Counted from the stretch's first letter, positions 1 to 9,532 are shown. The stretch is DNA of 64,000 bases from Clostridia bacterium (GCA_030537495.1 JAUNMH010000002.1:104852-168851); one strand, 5' to 3'. Notes: a model not told the origin generated them from the sequence alone. Program-made: numbers and translations.

Positions 1-786
<786 letters not shown>

Positions 787-850
787 TTATAAAATCTCCT
801 CTTGAAATTAATATTTAAACTATATGCAAACTCTTTTGCAACACCAAAAT

Positions 851-879
851 ATTATACCACAAACCCCTTACATTGTCTA
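851..879 (-). promoter_or_regulatory. Sigma-A-type promoter of alaS
   Basis: Read on the minus strand, a TAGACA -35 box (874-879) and a perfect TATAAT -10 box (851-856) are 17 bases apart. The transcript would start near 845 and give a leader of about 60 bases. That leader contains a 6-bp palindrome with a 4-base loop (825-840). The leader is too short for a T-box riboswitch. Confidence 0.7.
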
Positions 880-895
880 GGATTTGGGCTTTTCA

Positions 896-1957
896 TCAGT
901 CTATGAATCCGCCTCCAATTACATACCCATCTACATAAAATACAATGGACTGTCCCGGAGTTGCAGCTCTCTGCGGTTCCTCAAAACTAGCAATTATTCC
1001 GCCATCCCCATCTGAGGTTATAATAGCCTCTGCTGGTTTTGATGCATAGCGAACCTTGGCAAGAACGCATAGACTCTCGCCGGCGTCCGGCTTGCGGTCA
1101 TCCGCGAAAACGTTATCTATTGAATGAACCTGATACTTGAACAGCTCCGCATTGTCGCCCAGTGTAACTCTGTTGTTTTCCGCGTCTATTTCAGTGACAA
1201 AAGCCGGCTTGCCAAGAGCAATGCCCAGACCTTTTCTCTGACCAATAGTATAGTTCATAATTCCCTTATGCTGTCCAAGTACGTTGCCGTGCCTATCGAC
1301 GAAATCACCGGGAATGCTTTCATATCCCCTGCGCTGAAGGTATTCCTGATAGCTTTCAACCTTCTCATCAATAAAGCATATCTCCTGGCTGTCGACTGTC
1401 TCTGAGTTAGGCAGACCAAAGTCTCTGGCAACTTCTCTGGTTTTTTCCTTGTCATCAAAACCGCCAAGTGGGAAAATAACTCTGGAAAGTGCATCCTGAC
1501 CCAGTCTATACATCATGTAGGACTGGTCTTTTTTCTCATTAGCGCCCATTTTCAAGTAGTACATGTCGCTTTCTTCGTTGTAGACGGTTTGCGCATAGTG
1601 ACCCGTTGCTATATAATATGCGCCTTCTCTATCTGCAACTTCTAGCAATTTTTTGAATTTAATATTAGGATTGCATACAACGCATGGATTTGGCGTGCGT
1701 CCGTGGCTATATTCATGGCAGAAGTTTTCGATAACAATTCTGTCAAAATCTTCTGACACATCCTCGGTGATTAGCCTGATACCCATTTTATCTGCCAAGT
1801 CCTGGGCTGCCGCAGCTCCCTCTTTGTTGTTCCCAAGAACGTCAAAGTAATATCCGATTACCTCAAGTCCCTGTTCTCGTAAAAGTAAAGCAGCGGTGGA
1901 GCTGTCAACTCCGCCGCTTAAACCTAAAACTACCTTATTTTTCGACAACATCGTCAT
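896..1957 (-). CDS. mnmA: tRNA-specific 2-thiouridylase MnmA
   Basis: ATP-dependent 2-thiolation of the wobble uridine of tRNA Lys, Glu and Gln, with sulfur passed from the cysteine desulfurase encoded just upstream. The PP-loop GLSGGVDSS lies about 12 residues from the start. The catalytic cysteine pair is seen in the PNPCVVCN segment and in DSQEICFI, and the TIGQRKGLG motif is present. At about 353 residues the length is normal. The reading frame is open further upstream into iscU. I chose ATG 1957 because a GAGG sits 6 bases before it; ATG 1951 is an alternative. Its start overlaps the 3' end of iscU, so the two are translationally coupled. Confidence 0.95.
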   Translation of the reverse strand: MTMLSKNKVVLGLSGGVDSSTAALLLREQGLEVIGYYFDVLGNNKEGAAAAQDLADKMGIRLITEDVSEDFDRIVIENFCHEYSHGRTPNPCVVCNPNIKFKKLLEVADREGAYYIATGHYAQTVYNEESDMYYLKMGANEKKDQSYMMYRLGQDALSRVIFPLGGFDDKEKTREVARDFGLPNSETVDSQEICFIDEKVESYQEYLQRRGYESIPGDFVDRHGNVLGQHKGIMNYTIGQRKGLGIALGKPAFVTEIDAENNRVTLGDNAELFKYQVHSIDNVFADDRKPDAGESLCVLAKVRYASKPAEAIITSDGDGGIIASFEEPQRAATPGQSIVFYVDGYVIGGGFID

Positions 1958-2381
1958 GATCATCCTCATCTGCATTCGGGTCAAAACCTTCCAGGCCTGC
2001 ATACGTCTTGCCGTGCTTCTGTGCATAATCATAGATTGCGCACTTAATTGCGTGGTCTGCAAGAACTGAACAGTGTACCTTTACAGGTGGAAGTCCACCT
2101 AATTCATCAATAATCTGCTTATTGGAAATTTCCAAAGCTTCGTCGATTGTCTTTCCAATAATCATTTCTGTCGCCATACTTGATGATGCAATTGCACTTC
2201 CACATCCAAAAGTCTTAAACTTTGCATCTGTGATTACATCGTTATCAACTTTGATCTGAATCTGCATCATATCTCCGCATACAGGGCTTCCGTATGTACC
2301 CTGTCCATCTGGATTTTCAATTTCTCCTACGTTTCTCGGATTCATGAAATGATCCATTACCTTATCATTATATAACCCCAT
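1935..2381 (-). CDS. iscU: Fe-S cluster assembly scaffold IscU/NifU-like
   Basis: Scaffold protein on which iron-sulfur clusters are built with sulfur from the IscS neighbour. The three conserved cysteines are seen in GSPVCGDMM, KTFGCGSAIASSS and VHCSVLADHAI, together with the start MGLYNDKVMDHFMNPRN. At 148 residues it is a single-domain IscU. ATG 2381 is preferred; an in-frame TTG at 2393 would leave no room for a ribosome binding site. The C-terminal tail is very acidic (DEDDHDD), which is not part of the fold. The gap to iscS is 5 bases. Confidence 0.95.
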   Translation of the reverse strand: MGLYNDKVMDHFMNPRNVGEIENPDGQGTYGSPVCGDMMQIQIKVDNDVITDAKFKTFGCGSAIASSSMATEMIIGKTIDEALEISNKQIIDELGGLPPVKVHCSVLADHAIKCAIYDYAQKHGKTYAGLEGFDPNADEDDHDDVVEK

Positions 2382-2386
2382 TTTAT

Positions 2387-3556
2387 TTACCAACCTTTCT
2401 CTTCGTTTACAGGTGAAAGAAGTCTAAGTTTTTCTACAACTTCTTTTAGGCTTTCTACCACATAATCTATGTCTTCCTTAGTAGTAAAATCTCCTACTGT
2501 GAATCTAACTGTTCCGTGAATCATTTCAACAGGTACACCTAAAGCATCTAGTACATGTGATGGCTTCAGTGATTTAGATGAACATGCAGAACCTGTTGAT
2601 ACTGAAATTCCCTTATAGTCCAATAATAGAAGGATTGATTCTCCTTCGATGTATTCAAATGTAATATTAGCATTTCCAGGATGTCTATGTTCCATTGTGC
2701 CATTTACAAATGTATCTGGAATTTCATTCAGAACTCTTTCAACTAGATAATTTCTTAATTCTGAACAATGTTTAATGTGTTCATCAATATTTGCTTTTGC
2801 CATTTCAGCAGCCTTACCGAAACCAACAATGCCAGGAAGATTTTCTGTACCTGCACGCTTACCCATTTCCTGAGCACCACCGTGGATGTAGTTAGGAATT
2901 CTGATTCCTCTTCTCATATAAAGAGCGCCTACTCCCTTAGGTCCATAAATCTTGTGTGCTGACATTGACATAAGATCAATGCCTAAATCCTTAACATCAA
3001 TTGGAACATTTGCAAGTGCCTGTACTGCGTCTGTGTGGAATAGAATACCATGTTTCTTAGCCACTGCAGCCAGTTCCTTAATTGGTTCAATTGTACCAAC
3101 TTCGTTATTAACAAACATAATGCTAATAAGAATTGTCTTATCCGTAATTGCTGCTTCAAGCGTCTCTGGTTTTACAGTTCCATCAGGTTCAACATCAAGA
3201 TATGTAACTTCATATCCGTTCTTTTCCAGGAATTCACAAGAATGAAGCATGGCATGATGTTCAATCTTTGTTGTAATGATATGGTTTCCTTTATCTTTTA
3301 AAGCATTAGCCACACCAAAAACAGTCCAGTTATCTGCTTCGCTTCCGCATCCTGTAAAATATATTTCCTTAGGGTTTGCGTTAATAAGGTCTGCAACCTG
3401 TGCTCTTGCTTTATCTAAAGCAGCTTTTGCCTCAAGTCCCAATGTATAAAGACTTGATGGATTTCCAAAATGCTGTGTGAAATATGGAATCATTTCCTGC
3501 AGCACTTCATCTTTAACCGGTGTAGTTGCTGAATAATCTAAATATACTTTTCTCAT
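2387..3556 (-). CDS. iscS: Cysteine desulfurase IscS/NifS
   Basis: PLP enzyme that takes sulfur from cysteine and hands it to IscU and MnmA. Visible features are the N-terminal YLDYSATTPV, the PLP lysine in SMSAHKIYGPKGVG, the conserved HTDAVQA segment and the active-site loop cysteine in STGSACSSKSLKPSHVL. At 389 residues it is full length. It is the first gene of an iscS-iscU-mnmA-alaS operon. No iscR regulator is present upstream; instead a DUF896 gene and a terminator precede it. The product could be called NifS-like, but the context favours the housekeeping role. Confidence 0.96.
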   Translation of the reverse strand: MRKVYLDYSATTPVKDEVLQEMIPYFTQHFGNPSSLYTLGLEAKAALDKARAQVADLINANPKEIYFTGCGSEADNWTVFGVANALKDKGNHIITTKIEHHAMLHSCEFLEKNGYEVTYLDVEPDGTVKPETLEAAITDKTILISIMFVNNEVGTIEPIKELAAVAKKHGILFHTDAVQALANVPIDVKDLGIDLMSMSAHKIYGPKGVGALYMRRGIRIPNYIHGGAQEMGKRAGTENLPGIVGFGKAAEMAKANIDEHIKHCSELRNYLVERVLNEIPDTFVNGTMEHRHPGNANITFEYIEGESILLLLDYKGISVSTGSACSSKSLKPSHVLDALGVPVEMIHGTVRFTVGDFTTKEDIDYVVESLKEVVEKLRLLSPVNEEKGW

Positions 3557-3593
3557 CTTAAGTATCTCCTATAAATCAAATCTAACGTTTTAT

Positions 3594-3599
3594 ATTATA
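3594..3599 (-). promoter_or_regulatory. -10 box of iscS promoter
   Basis: A perfect TATAAT on the minus strand lies 38 bases before the iscS start. The -35 is poor: the best candidate, TTGTTT, would need a 19-base spacer. This could mean that an activator is needed, or that transcription is weak. Confidence 0.45.
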
Positions 3600-3653
3600 C
3601 CATTTTTTGAATGGATTAAAACAATAATTTTAAAAAAATTAAAAATTTAACAA

Positions 3654-3723
3654 CAAAAAAGCTTCCCGAAGTGTGGTTTTTCCAAAGGTTTTGCCAATGG
3701 AGCACCGTAAACTCGGAAAGCTT
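3654..3723 (-). terminator. Long hairpin terminator after DUF896 gene
   Basis: On the minus strand a 12-bp stem with one or two G-U pairs (3712-3723 with 3659-3670) is followed by six U. The 41-base apical part is not a simple loop: it holds two small C/G-closed hairpins, GGCAAAACC and GGAAAAACC. It lies 14 bases beyond the DUF896 stop codon and separates that gene from iscS. Confidence 0.8.
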
Positions 3724-3736
3724 CTTCTGCCTATTT

Positions 3737-3910
3737 TTAGTCAACTATTTCAATATTGTTTAATTCGGCTCTAAGGTTTTCCTTAAAGGAATCAATAAAA
3801 AGTCTTCTTAGAACTTTTTGTTCTTCTTTTTCTTCCTCAGTAAGTCCTTCTGGAGTCTTAGACTTTCTGGCAAGCTCGTTAATTCTGTTTACCTGTTCTT
3901 CTGTTACCAT
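3737..3910 (-). CDS. DUF896 / UPF0291 (YnzC-like) small protein
   Basis: A 57-residue cytoplasmic protein with the family start VTEEQVNRINELARKSK, then a glutamate- and lysine-rich EEEKEEQKVLRRLFID segment and the final NNIEIVD. It matches the two-helix DUF896 family, whose B. subtilis member YnzC belongs to an SOS-linked operon; the molecular role is unknown. ATG 3910 has a strong AGGAGG 4 bases upstream. It is 27 bases after the flavodiiron gene and probably co-transcribed with it, ending at the terminator that follows. Confidence 0.88.
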   Translation of the reverse strand: MVTEEQVNRINELARKSKTPEGLTEEEKEEQKVLRRLFIDSFKENLRAELNNIEIVD

Positions 3911-3937
3911 AGTTCCTCCTGTTATTATAGTCGTTTG

Positions 3938-5257
3938 TTATTCTACTAATTTAAATTTATCTGCTCCCTGCTTGCAAAGTGGGCACGTAAAATCAGCTGG
4001 CAATTCTCCCTCGCATTCATATTCGTATCCGCAGATCTGGCATACATATTTATGATTTGGTTTTGATTCTTTGTCTTCTGCCTGAGCAGTCGGTACAGCC
4101 TCTGAGCAAAGCTCTTCAGCGAGTTTTGACACTTCTGCTCTGTTGGCATCTGTCATTGCCGAAAGAATTGAAACTGTTGTGTTTGTGTAGTCAAGGTTCT
4201 TGCAAGGTTCAAGCATTTTCTTCATAGTCTTTGCTGCCATTGGTGCCCATGAGCCATTTTCCATAAGGCCGACAACTCTGTTCTTGTATCCGCGTTCTAA
4301 CAATTCCTGAATAAACTCTCTCATATATGGGAAAATCTCTCCATTGTAAGTAGTTGTTGCAAGAACAATCTTTCCATATCTAAATGCATCTTCTACTGCT
4401 TCTGCCATATCGCAACGAGCCAGGTCATTTACAGCAACCTTAGGGCATCCCTGTTTTTTAAGTTCTTCAGCAAGTAATTCTACAGCCTTCTTTGTGTTTC
4501 CATAAACTGAAGTGTAGCAAATTACTACGCCCTCTGTTTCCACACCGTAAGTGGACCAAGTCTGATATAATCCTAGATAGTAGTCCAAGTTCTCCTTAAG
4601 AACAGGTCCATGAAGAGGACAAATGTACTTAAGTTCTGCTCCTGCTCCATTCAGTTTCTTCAAAAGAGCCTGAACCTGTGCTCCGAATTTTCCTACAATG
4701 CCGAAGTAGTATCTTCTTGCTTCGCACGCCCAGTCTTCGTCAACATCTAATGCTCCGAATTTTCCAAATCCATCTGCAGAGAAAAGAATTTTATCTGTTG
4801 CGTCATAAGTCACCATAACCTCTGGCCAATGTACCATTGGAGCTGTAAAGAATGTTAGCTCGTGCTTTCCAAGAGAAAGTGTGCTCTTGTCCTTTGCTAC
4901 AATCCTATTATCATCAAAACTTTTTCCGAAGAACTGTCCCATCATCTTAAATGCCTTATCTGTAGCAACTATATTAGTCTCTGGGTACGCATTCATAAAG
5001 TTCATAATATTTGCTGAGTGATCGGGTTCCATATGCTGAATAATCAGGTAGCTTGGCTTGCGTCCATCAAGTACTTCCTGAAGATTATTCATCCATTCCT
5101 CTGTAAAATTCTTGTCTACAGTGTCAAAGACTGCGATTTTTTCATCTAAAATAACATAAGAGTTATATGCCATTCCATTTTCTACGTGAAAATGACCTTC
5201 GAATAAATCAATTTTATGATCATTTACGCCAATATATTTTACGTCATTTGTTACCAT
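3938..5257 (-). CDS. Flavodiiron protein with C-terminal rubredoxin domain
   Basis: Oxygen and/or nitric oxide reductase of anaerobes (FprA / flavorubredoxin family). Residues 1-250 form the metallo-beta-lactamase-like domain with the diiron motif HMEPDH (75-80) and the further ligands in APMVHWPE, SADGFG and CPLHGPVL. Residues 255-395 are a flavodoxin domain (YTSVYGNTKKAV binds FMN phosphate). Residues 402-439 are a short rubredoxin with two CxxC pairs (CQICGY and CPLCKQ) of the compact rubrerythrin type. The built-in rubredoxin would let it take electrons directly from an NADH:rubredoxin reductase, which is not in this window. ATG 5257 has an AGGTGAG site. Confidence 0.93.
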   Translation of the reverse strand: MVTNDVKYIGVNDHKIDLFEGHFHVENGMAYNSYVILDEKIAVFDTVDKNFTEEWMNNLQEVLDGRKPSYLIIQHMEPDHSANIMNFMNAYPETNIVATDKAFKMMGQFFGKSFDDNRIVAKDKSTLSLGKHELTFFTAPMVHWPEVMVTYDATDKILFSADGFGKFGALDVDEDWACEARRYYFGIVGKFGAQVQALLKKLNGAGAELKYICPLHGPVLKENLDYYLGLYQTWSTYGVETEGVVICYTSVYGNTKKAVELLAEELKKQGCPKVAVNDLARCDMAEAVEDAFRYGKIVLATTTYNGEIFPYMREFIQELLERGYKNRVVGLMENGSWAPMAAKTMKKMLEPCKNLDYTNTTVSILSAMTDANRAEVSKLAEELCSEAVPTAQAEDKESKPNHKYVCQICGYEYECEGELPADFTCPLCKQGADKFKLVE

Positions 5258-5292
5258 AGCTATCTCACCTCTTCTAAAAAATTATTTAACAT

Positions 5293-5321
5293 ATTCTAAC
5301 ACAATGATTTACTTACTTCAA
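5293..5321 (-). promoter_or_regulatory. Promoter of flavodiiron gene
   Basis: TTGAAG (5316-5321) and TAGAAT (5293-5298) are separated by 17 bases on the minus strand. Transcription would start near 5286 and leave a leader of about 30 bases. This promoter makes the flavodiiron-DUF896 unit independent of the sensor kinase gene that ends at 5336. Confidence 0.65.
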
Positions 5322-5335
5322 CAGCTAAGACTTTT

Positions 5336-6652
5336 TTAAGCCTTTTTAAATAGTAAAGTTATCTCAAAAAAGGTTTCTGCGTGTTCCACAGTGCAAACAC
5401 CTTCCATCTCTTCCATCATAGTCTTAATGCTTGAGATTCCAATTCCTGTGCTTTCCATTAAGCCACATTCTGCCTTACATGCATTCATAATTGAAAAGCC
5501 ACAGTATCCATCAGTTTCCATATAATCAATCCTAATTTCTTCATCAGGATTTGCATATTTAGAAATATTTGACAAAACATTATTGAAAACTCGATGGGAA
5601 TAAATCGAATTCACCTTAACCTCACAGTCTGTCCATGGCAGTTCTGCCACTGATTTATACCCTCTTATCCTAAGTTCCTCAACTAGATTTTTCATTATAG
5701 TTTCGAAAGCATCTTTAACGTTTATGCTCTCAACTAGGCTCTCTGAAGGTTTTTTCAAGGTGTACTCAAATAAATGGTCGGAAATATCCTTCATCTGGTT
5801 AAGCTTAGCACTAATTTTATCCAAGTATTCATGTAGTTCTTCATCAGTTTCATATCTATGTGACCTGAGAATTTCCATATACAGCATGATTCCCGTTAGT
5901 GGCGTTCTAAGGTCATGGGACATTTCTGTAATCAGCTTTCTATTAGCCTTGTAGATTTGCTGTTCTGCCTCAATCTGATGTTGCAAAGAATTGCTCATTC
6001 GATTCATACTCCTTGCAAGATCGGTAACTTCGTCATTACCTTCCACCGTAACCTGATATTCCAGATTACCGCCTTCTAAAATCTGAACCTCCTCATTTAG
6101 TCTTTGAACATATCTGATAAGTTTTCGATTGCTTAGCGTGAACATTATGATAAAGAGGACTATAGCTATAATCAAAGCCAGGTTAGTTCCCATAACATAA
6201 TACTTATAAGTAAAATCCGAATATATTAGGGCCCAAACCTTCTCATCTTTAAGCTGTATATCAACGGAATTTTCCATTTCTTCTATCAGAACTGCATACT
6301 CAATCTGATTGTTTCTAATAGAATACATATCGTAAAATGAGCTGTATATGCATTCTGATTCCGAGTAAAGTTCCAGCATGATAACAGGCTGCTTCAACTC
6401 CCAGTTTTTGAGTTTTGATAAATCTTTGCTAGAGATGTCGTTCTCATCAATGTAAGCCTGGAGACTTTCACCCTGTAAATCTATGTGCTTTTCTCTAAAT
6501 TTCGAATGACTAAAGTAGCTGTCTAGGGCTAGGTCGAAAACGTTAAAGAGAACATAGAATGCTGCGATGCAAATAAGTGCGGATATGGCCATAAAAATCA
6601 GGAACCGTGCCTTAAGACCGTAGGGTTTAGTAAACTTCTTTTCCCGTTTCAT
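5336..6652 (-). CDS. Membrane sensor histidine kinase (HAMP type)
   Basis: 438 residues. A first membrane helix lies at about 17-38, an extracytoplasmic sensor of about 115 residues follows, and a second helix is at 155-175. Then come a HAMP linker (GNDEVTDLARSMNRMSNSL), the phospho-acceptor H246 in EMSHDLRTPLTG, and an ATP-binding domain with N-box NNVLSNISKYAN and G2 box STGIGISS. The G1 box is reduced to IMNACK without the usual DNG, as in several VanS-like Firmicutes kinases. The start overlaps the response regulator by 26 bases. It is the last gene of the pssA-psd-PAP2 operon, so envelope lipid state is a plausible but unproven signal. Confidence 0.92.
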   Translation of the reverse strand: MKREKKFTKPYGLKARFLIFMAISALICIAAFYVLFNVFDLALDSYFSHSKFREKHIDLQGESLQAYIDENDISSKDLSKLKNWELKQPVIMLELYSESECIYSSFYDMYSIRNNQIEYAVLIEEMENSVDIQLKDEKVWALIYSDFTYKYYVMGTNLALIIAIVLFIIMFTLSNRKLIRYVQRLNEEVQILEGGNLEYQVTVEGNDEVTDLARSMNRMSNSLQHQIEAEQQIYKANRKLITEMSHDLRTPLTGIMLYMEILRSHRYETDEELHEYLDKISAKLNQMKDISDHLFEYTLKKPSESLVESINVKDAFETIMKNLVEELRIRGYKSVAELPWTDCEVKVNSIYSHRVFNNVLSNISKYANPDEEIRIDYMETDGYCGFSIMNACKAECGLMESTGIGISSIKTMMEEMEGVCTVEHAETFFEITLLFKKA

Positions 6653-7349
6653 ACCTGTATCCCTTTCCCCAAATATTCTTTATGTATATAGGATTTTGCG
6701 GATCATCTTCTATTTTTGTACGAAGCCTTCTAATGTGAACCATAATGGTACTATTAGCGCTATATGTATAAGTCTCCTCCCATGCTTTCTCATATATTTC
6801 CTGTACCGAAAAAATCTGATGAGGATGTTGCATCAGAAGTGCCAGAATTTTATATTCTATTTCTGTCAAATCAATAGCTTTATCATCTTTCCACACGTCA
6901 TTTCGATCCAAGGCAATCTGCAACCTTCCTGATGTCAAAACATGATTATCGTCCAGCAAGAGATTTTGTTTTTTCCCCTGATAAACGCAATATCTACGTA
7001 GAAGAGCCTTAACTCTTGCAATTAGTTCTGCATAAGAAAAAGGTTTGGATAGATAATCGTCTCCGCCTGCCATAAGTCCTAAAGTTTTATCTGATTCCTG
7101 TGATTTTGCTGTAAGGAAAAGGATAGGTACAGTAGAATTTTTCCTGATTTCCTCACAGACCTTAATTCCTGACATTCCTGGCAGCATTATGTCTAGAACA
7201 ACTAGATCAATGGCCTCATTTATTTGCTCTAAGGCTTCTTCACCTGAACCTGCCTCAAGAACAGTATATCCCTCGCCGCCAAGAAGAATACGTATTCCCT
7301 CTCTAATATCCATTTCATCTTCTACAACTAGGATAACCTGTGCACTCAT
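6627..7349 (-). CDS. OmpR/PhoB-family response regulator
   Basis: 240 residues: a receiver domain with acidic pocket E10/D11, phospho-acceptor D53 (VVLDIMLPG), T80 and K102 (SKPF), then a winged-helix DNA-binding domain ending in VHIRRLRTKIE and GKGYRYE. It is the partner of the kinase encoded immediately downstream. It has an AGGAGG site 8 bases before ATG 7349, and its start overlaps the PAP2 gene stop in an ATGA arrangement. Family members bind direct repeats of about 10-11 bp; such a repeat is present upstream of pssA (9533-9552), so autoregulation is possible. Confidence 0.95.
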   Translation of the reverse strand: MSAQVILVVEDEMDIREGIRILLGGEGYTVLEAGSGEEALEQINEAIDLVVLDIMLPGMSGIKVCEEIRKNSTVPILFLTAKSQESDKTLGLMAGGDDYLSKPFSYAELIARVKALLRRYCVYQGKKQNLLLDDNHVLTSGRLQIALDRNDVWKDDKAIDLTEIEYKILALLMQHPHQIFSVQEIYEKAWEETYTYSANSTIMVHIRRLRTKIEDDPQNPIYIKNIWGKGYRYETGKEVY

Positions 7350-7972
7350 TTTGCATTCCTCCTTCCCATAAGTCCTGCTAAAGCGTAACTAAGTTCTGCC
7401 AAAGCAACTCCCGTTACCGCGTCTACTATAACATGTTGTTTAACTGTCAGTGTGCTGATGCAAACTGCAATTGCCATTACAAGAGAAGCATTTTGATACC
7501 ACTTGCTTACATTTTCATTACCACGCACACCAATCCAACATAACCAGCTAGCAAAACAATGAAGAGATGGCAGTAAATTGTCAGCACTATCTACACCGTA
7601 AGTCAATCTGAATAGAAAATCAAAGATCCCTGTCCCTGTAAATTCTGGCCTAATCATAGTAGTCGGTAGAAACACGAAAGCTATAAGGCATACAGTTTCC
7701 CCTATAAAATGAGCTTTAATAAATCGGTCACTTCCACTTTTGTCATACTTAACGCCCAGACAATAATTAGCGAACCAGAATGCATAGCAACCTAGATATA
7801 TTAGAATTGTCCATTTCACTACAGGTATCGCCTCATCTAAGGCCGTAGTAAAATTATAGTGGAATTTGCCTCCGGCAATTACTTTACCACCTATATAAAC
7901 CATAAAATTAAACGCTGCTGCAGAAATAAGCAGCAGCGTATTACGTACTGATAAAAAATTAATTAACTTCAT
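7346..7972 (-). CDS. PAP2-superfamily membrane phosphatase/phosphotransferase
   Basis: 208 residues with five or six hydrophobic helices. The PAP2 catalytic core is visible as LPSLHCFASW and, about 55 residues later, KQHVIVDAVTG, which give the conserved His and the His/Asp pair. The classical KxxxxxxRP motif 1 is not clear, so it belongs to the inositol-phosphotransferase-like PAP2 branch. The natural substrate could be a lipid phosphate such as phosphatidic acid, PGP or undecaprenyl-PP; this cannot be told from sequence. Its start overlaps psd by 14 bases and its stop overlaps the regulator gene, so it is tightly coupled in the operon. Confidence 0.85.
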   Translation of the reverse strand: MKLINFLSVRNTLLLISAAAFNFMVYIGGKVIAGGKFHYNFTTALDEAIPVVKWTILIYLGCYAFWFANYCLGVKYDKSGSDRFIKAHFIGETVCLIAFVFLPTTMIRPEFTGTGIFDFLFRLTYGVDSADNLLPSLHCFASWLCWIGVRGNENVSKWYQNASLVMAIAVCISTLTVKQHVIVDAVTGVALAELSYALAGLMGRRNAK

Positions 7973-8783
7973 TTTTTAATAATCCTAAAGTCTCTCCCAT
8001 TAAAATAGCTACTTCACATTCTCCTCCAGATGCTTTTAAGAATTTTTCACCGATGGTCAATTTTTCCCTTACATCGGAATTAAGTAAAATAACTATAGTA
8101 GAACCGGCAAGCTCGAAATTTCCCATTTCTTCGCCTTTTGCAAAATCACCATTTTCTTTGGCAAAGGTAACTCCACCAACCATCATTGCTCCAACTTCAA
8201 TTTGAGCCACGGTCTGGAAGTTTTTCGTTGAAAGCACGCTCCACCATCTGCGGTTCAACCTGTAAACAGGTACCGTCTCGCAGGCTATAGGCTGCACGCT
8301 GTGCAACTGTCCTGGGATGTAATGGGTTTCTTCAAGTGTCATATTATCAAAACTGCAAAAGTGGTGATAATCATTTGCTCGTAATCTGAAGACCATAAAT
8401 AATCCGTCATTAAAAAGTTCTGCCGTTTCCCTGCATGGAACTATGTCTTCTAATCTATAGCTAGAGCCTTTCATAGGTATATTCATATCATCGCTGATTC
8501 TATAGTATGAAAACAATCCATCGCAAGGGCTGATAAATGCATTTTCGCGTTCATCGAAGTCATATTGCTCTTTAGTTCTGCAAAAGAAATCAGAAAACGA
8601 ATTATATGTCTGCCCTTCAAAAGGTGTCATATCTATTTCATATTTATTAATATAATATGAAATCATAAACTTAGACGCTCTTCTTTTCATAAACCATGCG
8701 CCTGCCTTATAGATTCCTAAAGTCTGTGCAACCTTGAGAAAGCCGCGTCCAGCTGCGTTTTTATATAAAAAATCTACGCCCAT
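7959..8783 (-). CDS. psd: Phosphatidylserine decarboxylase proenzyme
   Basis: Makes phosphatidylethanolamine from phosphatidylserine at the membrane. It is a pyruvoyl enzyme: the self-cleavage site is read as Gly227-Ser228 in FELAGSTIVI (AGST instead of the usual LGST). The catalytic aspartate lies in SPCDG (D88) and the histidine in NDYHHF (H140). At 274 residues the length fits the short prokaryotic form. It is preceded after 28 bases by pssA, the enzyme that makes its substrate. The two together imply that this organism has an aminophospholipid membrane. Confidence 0.95.
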   Translation of the reverse strand: MGVDFLYKNAAGRGFLKVAQTLGIYKAGAWFMKRRASKFMISYYINKYEIDMTPFEGQTYNSFSDFFCRTKEQYDFDERENAFISPCDGLFSYYRISDDMNIPMKGSSYRLEDIVPCRETAELFNDGLFMVFRLRANDYHHFCSFDNMTLEETHYIPGQLHSVQPIACETVPVYRLNRRWWSVLSTKNFQTVAQIEVGAMMVGGVTFAKENGDFAKGEEMGNFELAGSTIVILLNSDVREKLTIGEKFLKASGGECEVAILMGETLGLLKNEVN

Positions 8784-8811
8784 ATATTATACTTGTCCTT
8801 ATTTCCTGTCC

Positions 8812-9453
8812 TTATCTCTTTATATATGGCATTGCCACTAAAATAACTTCTGCTATGCCGCATAAAACAAAGCATACTTTTCCTAACATCTTTGGCTTAT
8901 TAAGACGAATAGGTACTAAGAATAAAATACCCATAATTACCAAAGCAACTGAAAGTGCAATGCTTGACTTAGCTGCATGAAGATCAAGCTCTGCATAAAT
9001 CAGCGGAATGAAAAGAGCTGCTAAAGTTACAGGCATTCCTAGATATACTTCTCTTGAACCAGCACTCTGTTTCTGGCGTTCCTGCTCATCTACATTGAAA
9101 TATGACAGCCTGATAAGAGCACAAAGCACATAGAAAGCTGAAACAGCTAGCGCACCTTTAAGCTCGCTATTCATAGAATATGCTATTGCTGCAGGTAAAA
9201 CACCGAAGCAAATTATATCACTAAATGAGTCAATTTGTATTCCAAAGCATTTTTCCTGTGGTGTTCTTTCCATTGTTGCTGCAACTGTTCCATCAAACAT
9301 ATCGCATAAACCTGAAAACATTAGGCAAATTATAGCCTTGAAGAAGCCTCCCTCAAAAGCACTTACTATGCCTACAAAACCTGACAGCATTCCTATATAA
9401 GTCAGTATAACTGTGTAATTGTAATATCCTAGCAATTTGTGTTCACGATCCAT
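8812..9453 (-). CDS. pssA: CDP-diacylglycerol--serine O-phosphatidyltransferase
   Basis: Membrane CDP-alcohol phosphatidyltransferase of 213 residues. The metal and CDP site is seen in CDMFDG followed by FGIQIDSFSD, which gives the four aspartates of the family. The usual DGxxAR is replaced by DGTVAA with the arginine displaced (MERTPQEK), as in the clostridial PssA subgroup. Six or more hydrophobic helices follow. ATG 9453 has AAGGAG 11 bases upstream. It is the first gene of a five-gene operon with psd, PAP2 and a two-component system. Its assignment as PssA rather than PgsA rests on the psd neighbour and on a separate pgsA at 18195. Confidence 0.92.
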   Translation of the reverse strand: MDREHKLLGYYNYTVILTYIGMLSGFVGIVSAFEGGFFKAIICLMFSGLCDMFDGTVAATMERTPQEKCFGIQIDSFSDIICFGVLPAAIAYSMNSELKGALAVSAFYVLCALIRLSYFNVDEQERQKQSAGSREVYLGMPVTLAALFIPLIYAELDLHAAKSSIALSVALVIMGILFLVPIRLNKPKMLGKVCFVLCGIAEVILVAMPYIKR

Positions 9454-9499
9454 GATGTAATTATCTCCTTGTTATTTTATCCTCATTAACCATCCTATA

Positions 9500-9531
9500 T
9501 TTTACCATTTTCTACACAGAAAATGGTAAAA
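9500..9531 (-). promoter_or_regulatory. Perfect 14-bp hairpin in pssA leader
   Basis: A perfect inverted repeat has 14-bp arms (9500-9513 and 9518-9531) and a 4-base loop. It lies about 47 bases upstream of the pssA start and downstream of the likely -10 box. The arms are A/T-rich with a central TACCATTTTCT. There is no U-run after it in either direction, so it is not a standard terminator. It could be an mRNA-stability element or a protein-binding palindrome. Confidence 0.6.
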
Positions 9532-9532
9532 T

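Noticed and set aside
787..895. T-box riboswitch before alaS
   Set aside because: The leader is only about 60 bases, with no specifier loop, no T-box sequence and no terminator.
8812..9453. pssA active-site defect (AR changed to AA)
   Set aside because: The four metal-binding aspartates are intact and the altered arginine position is a feature of the clostridial PssA subgroup as I recall it, not a loss of function.
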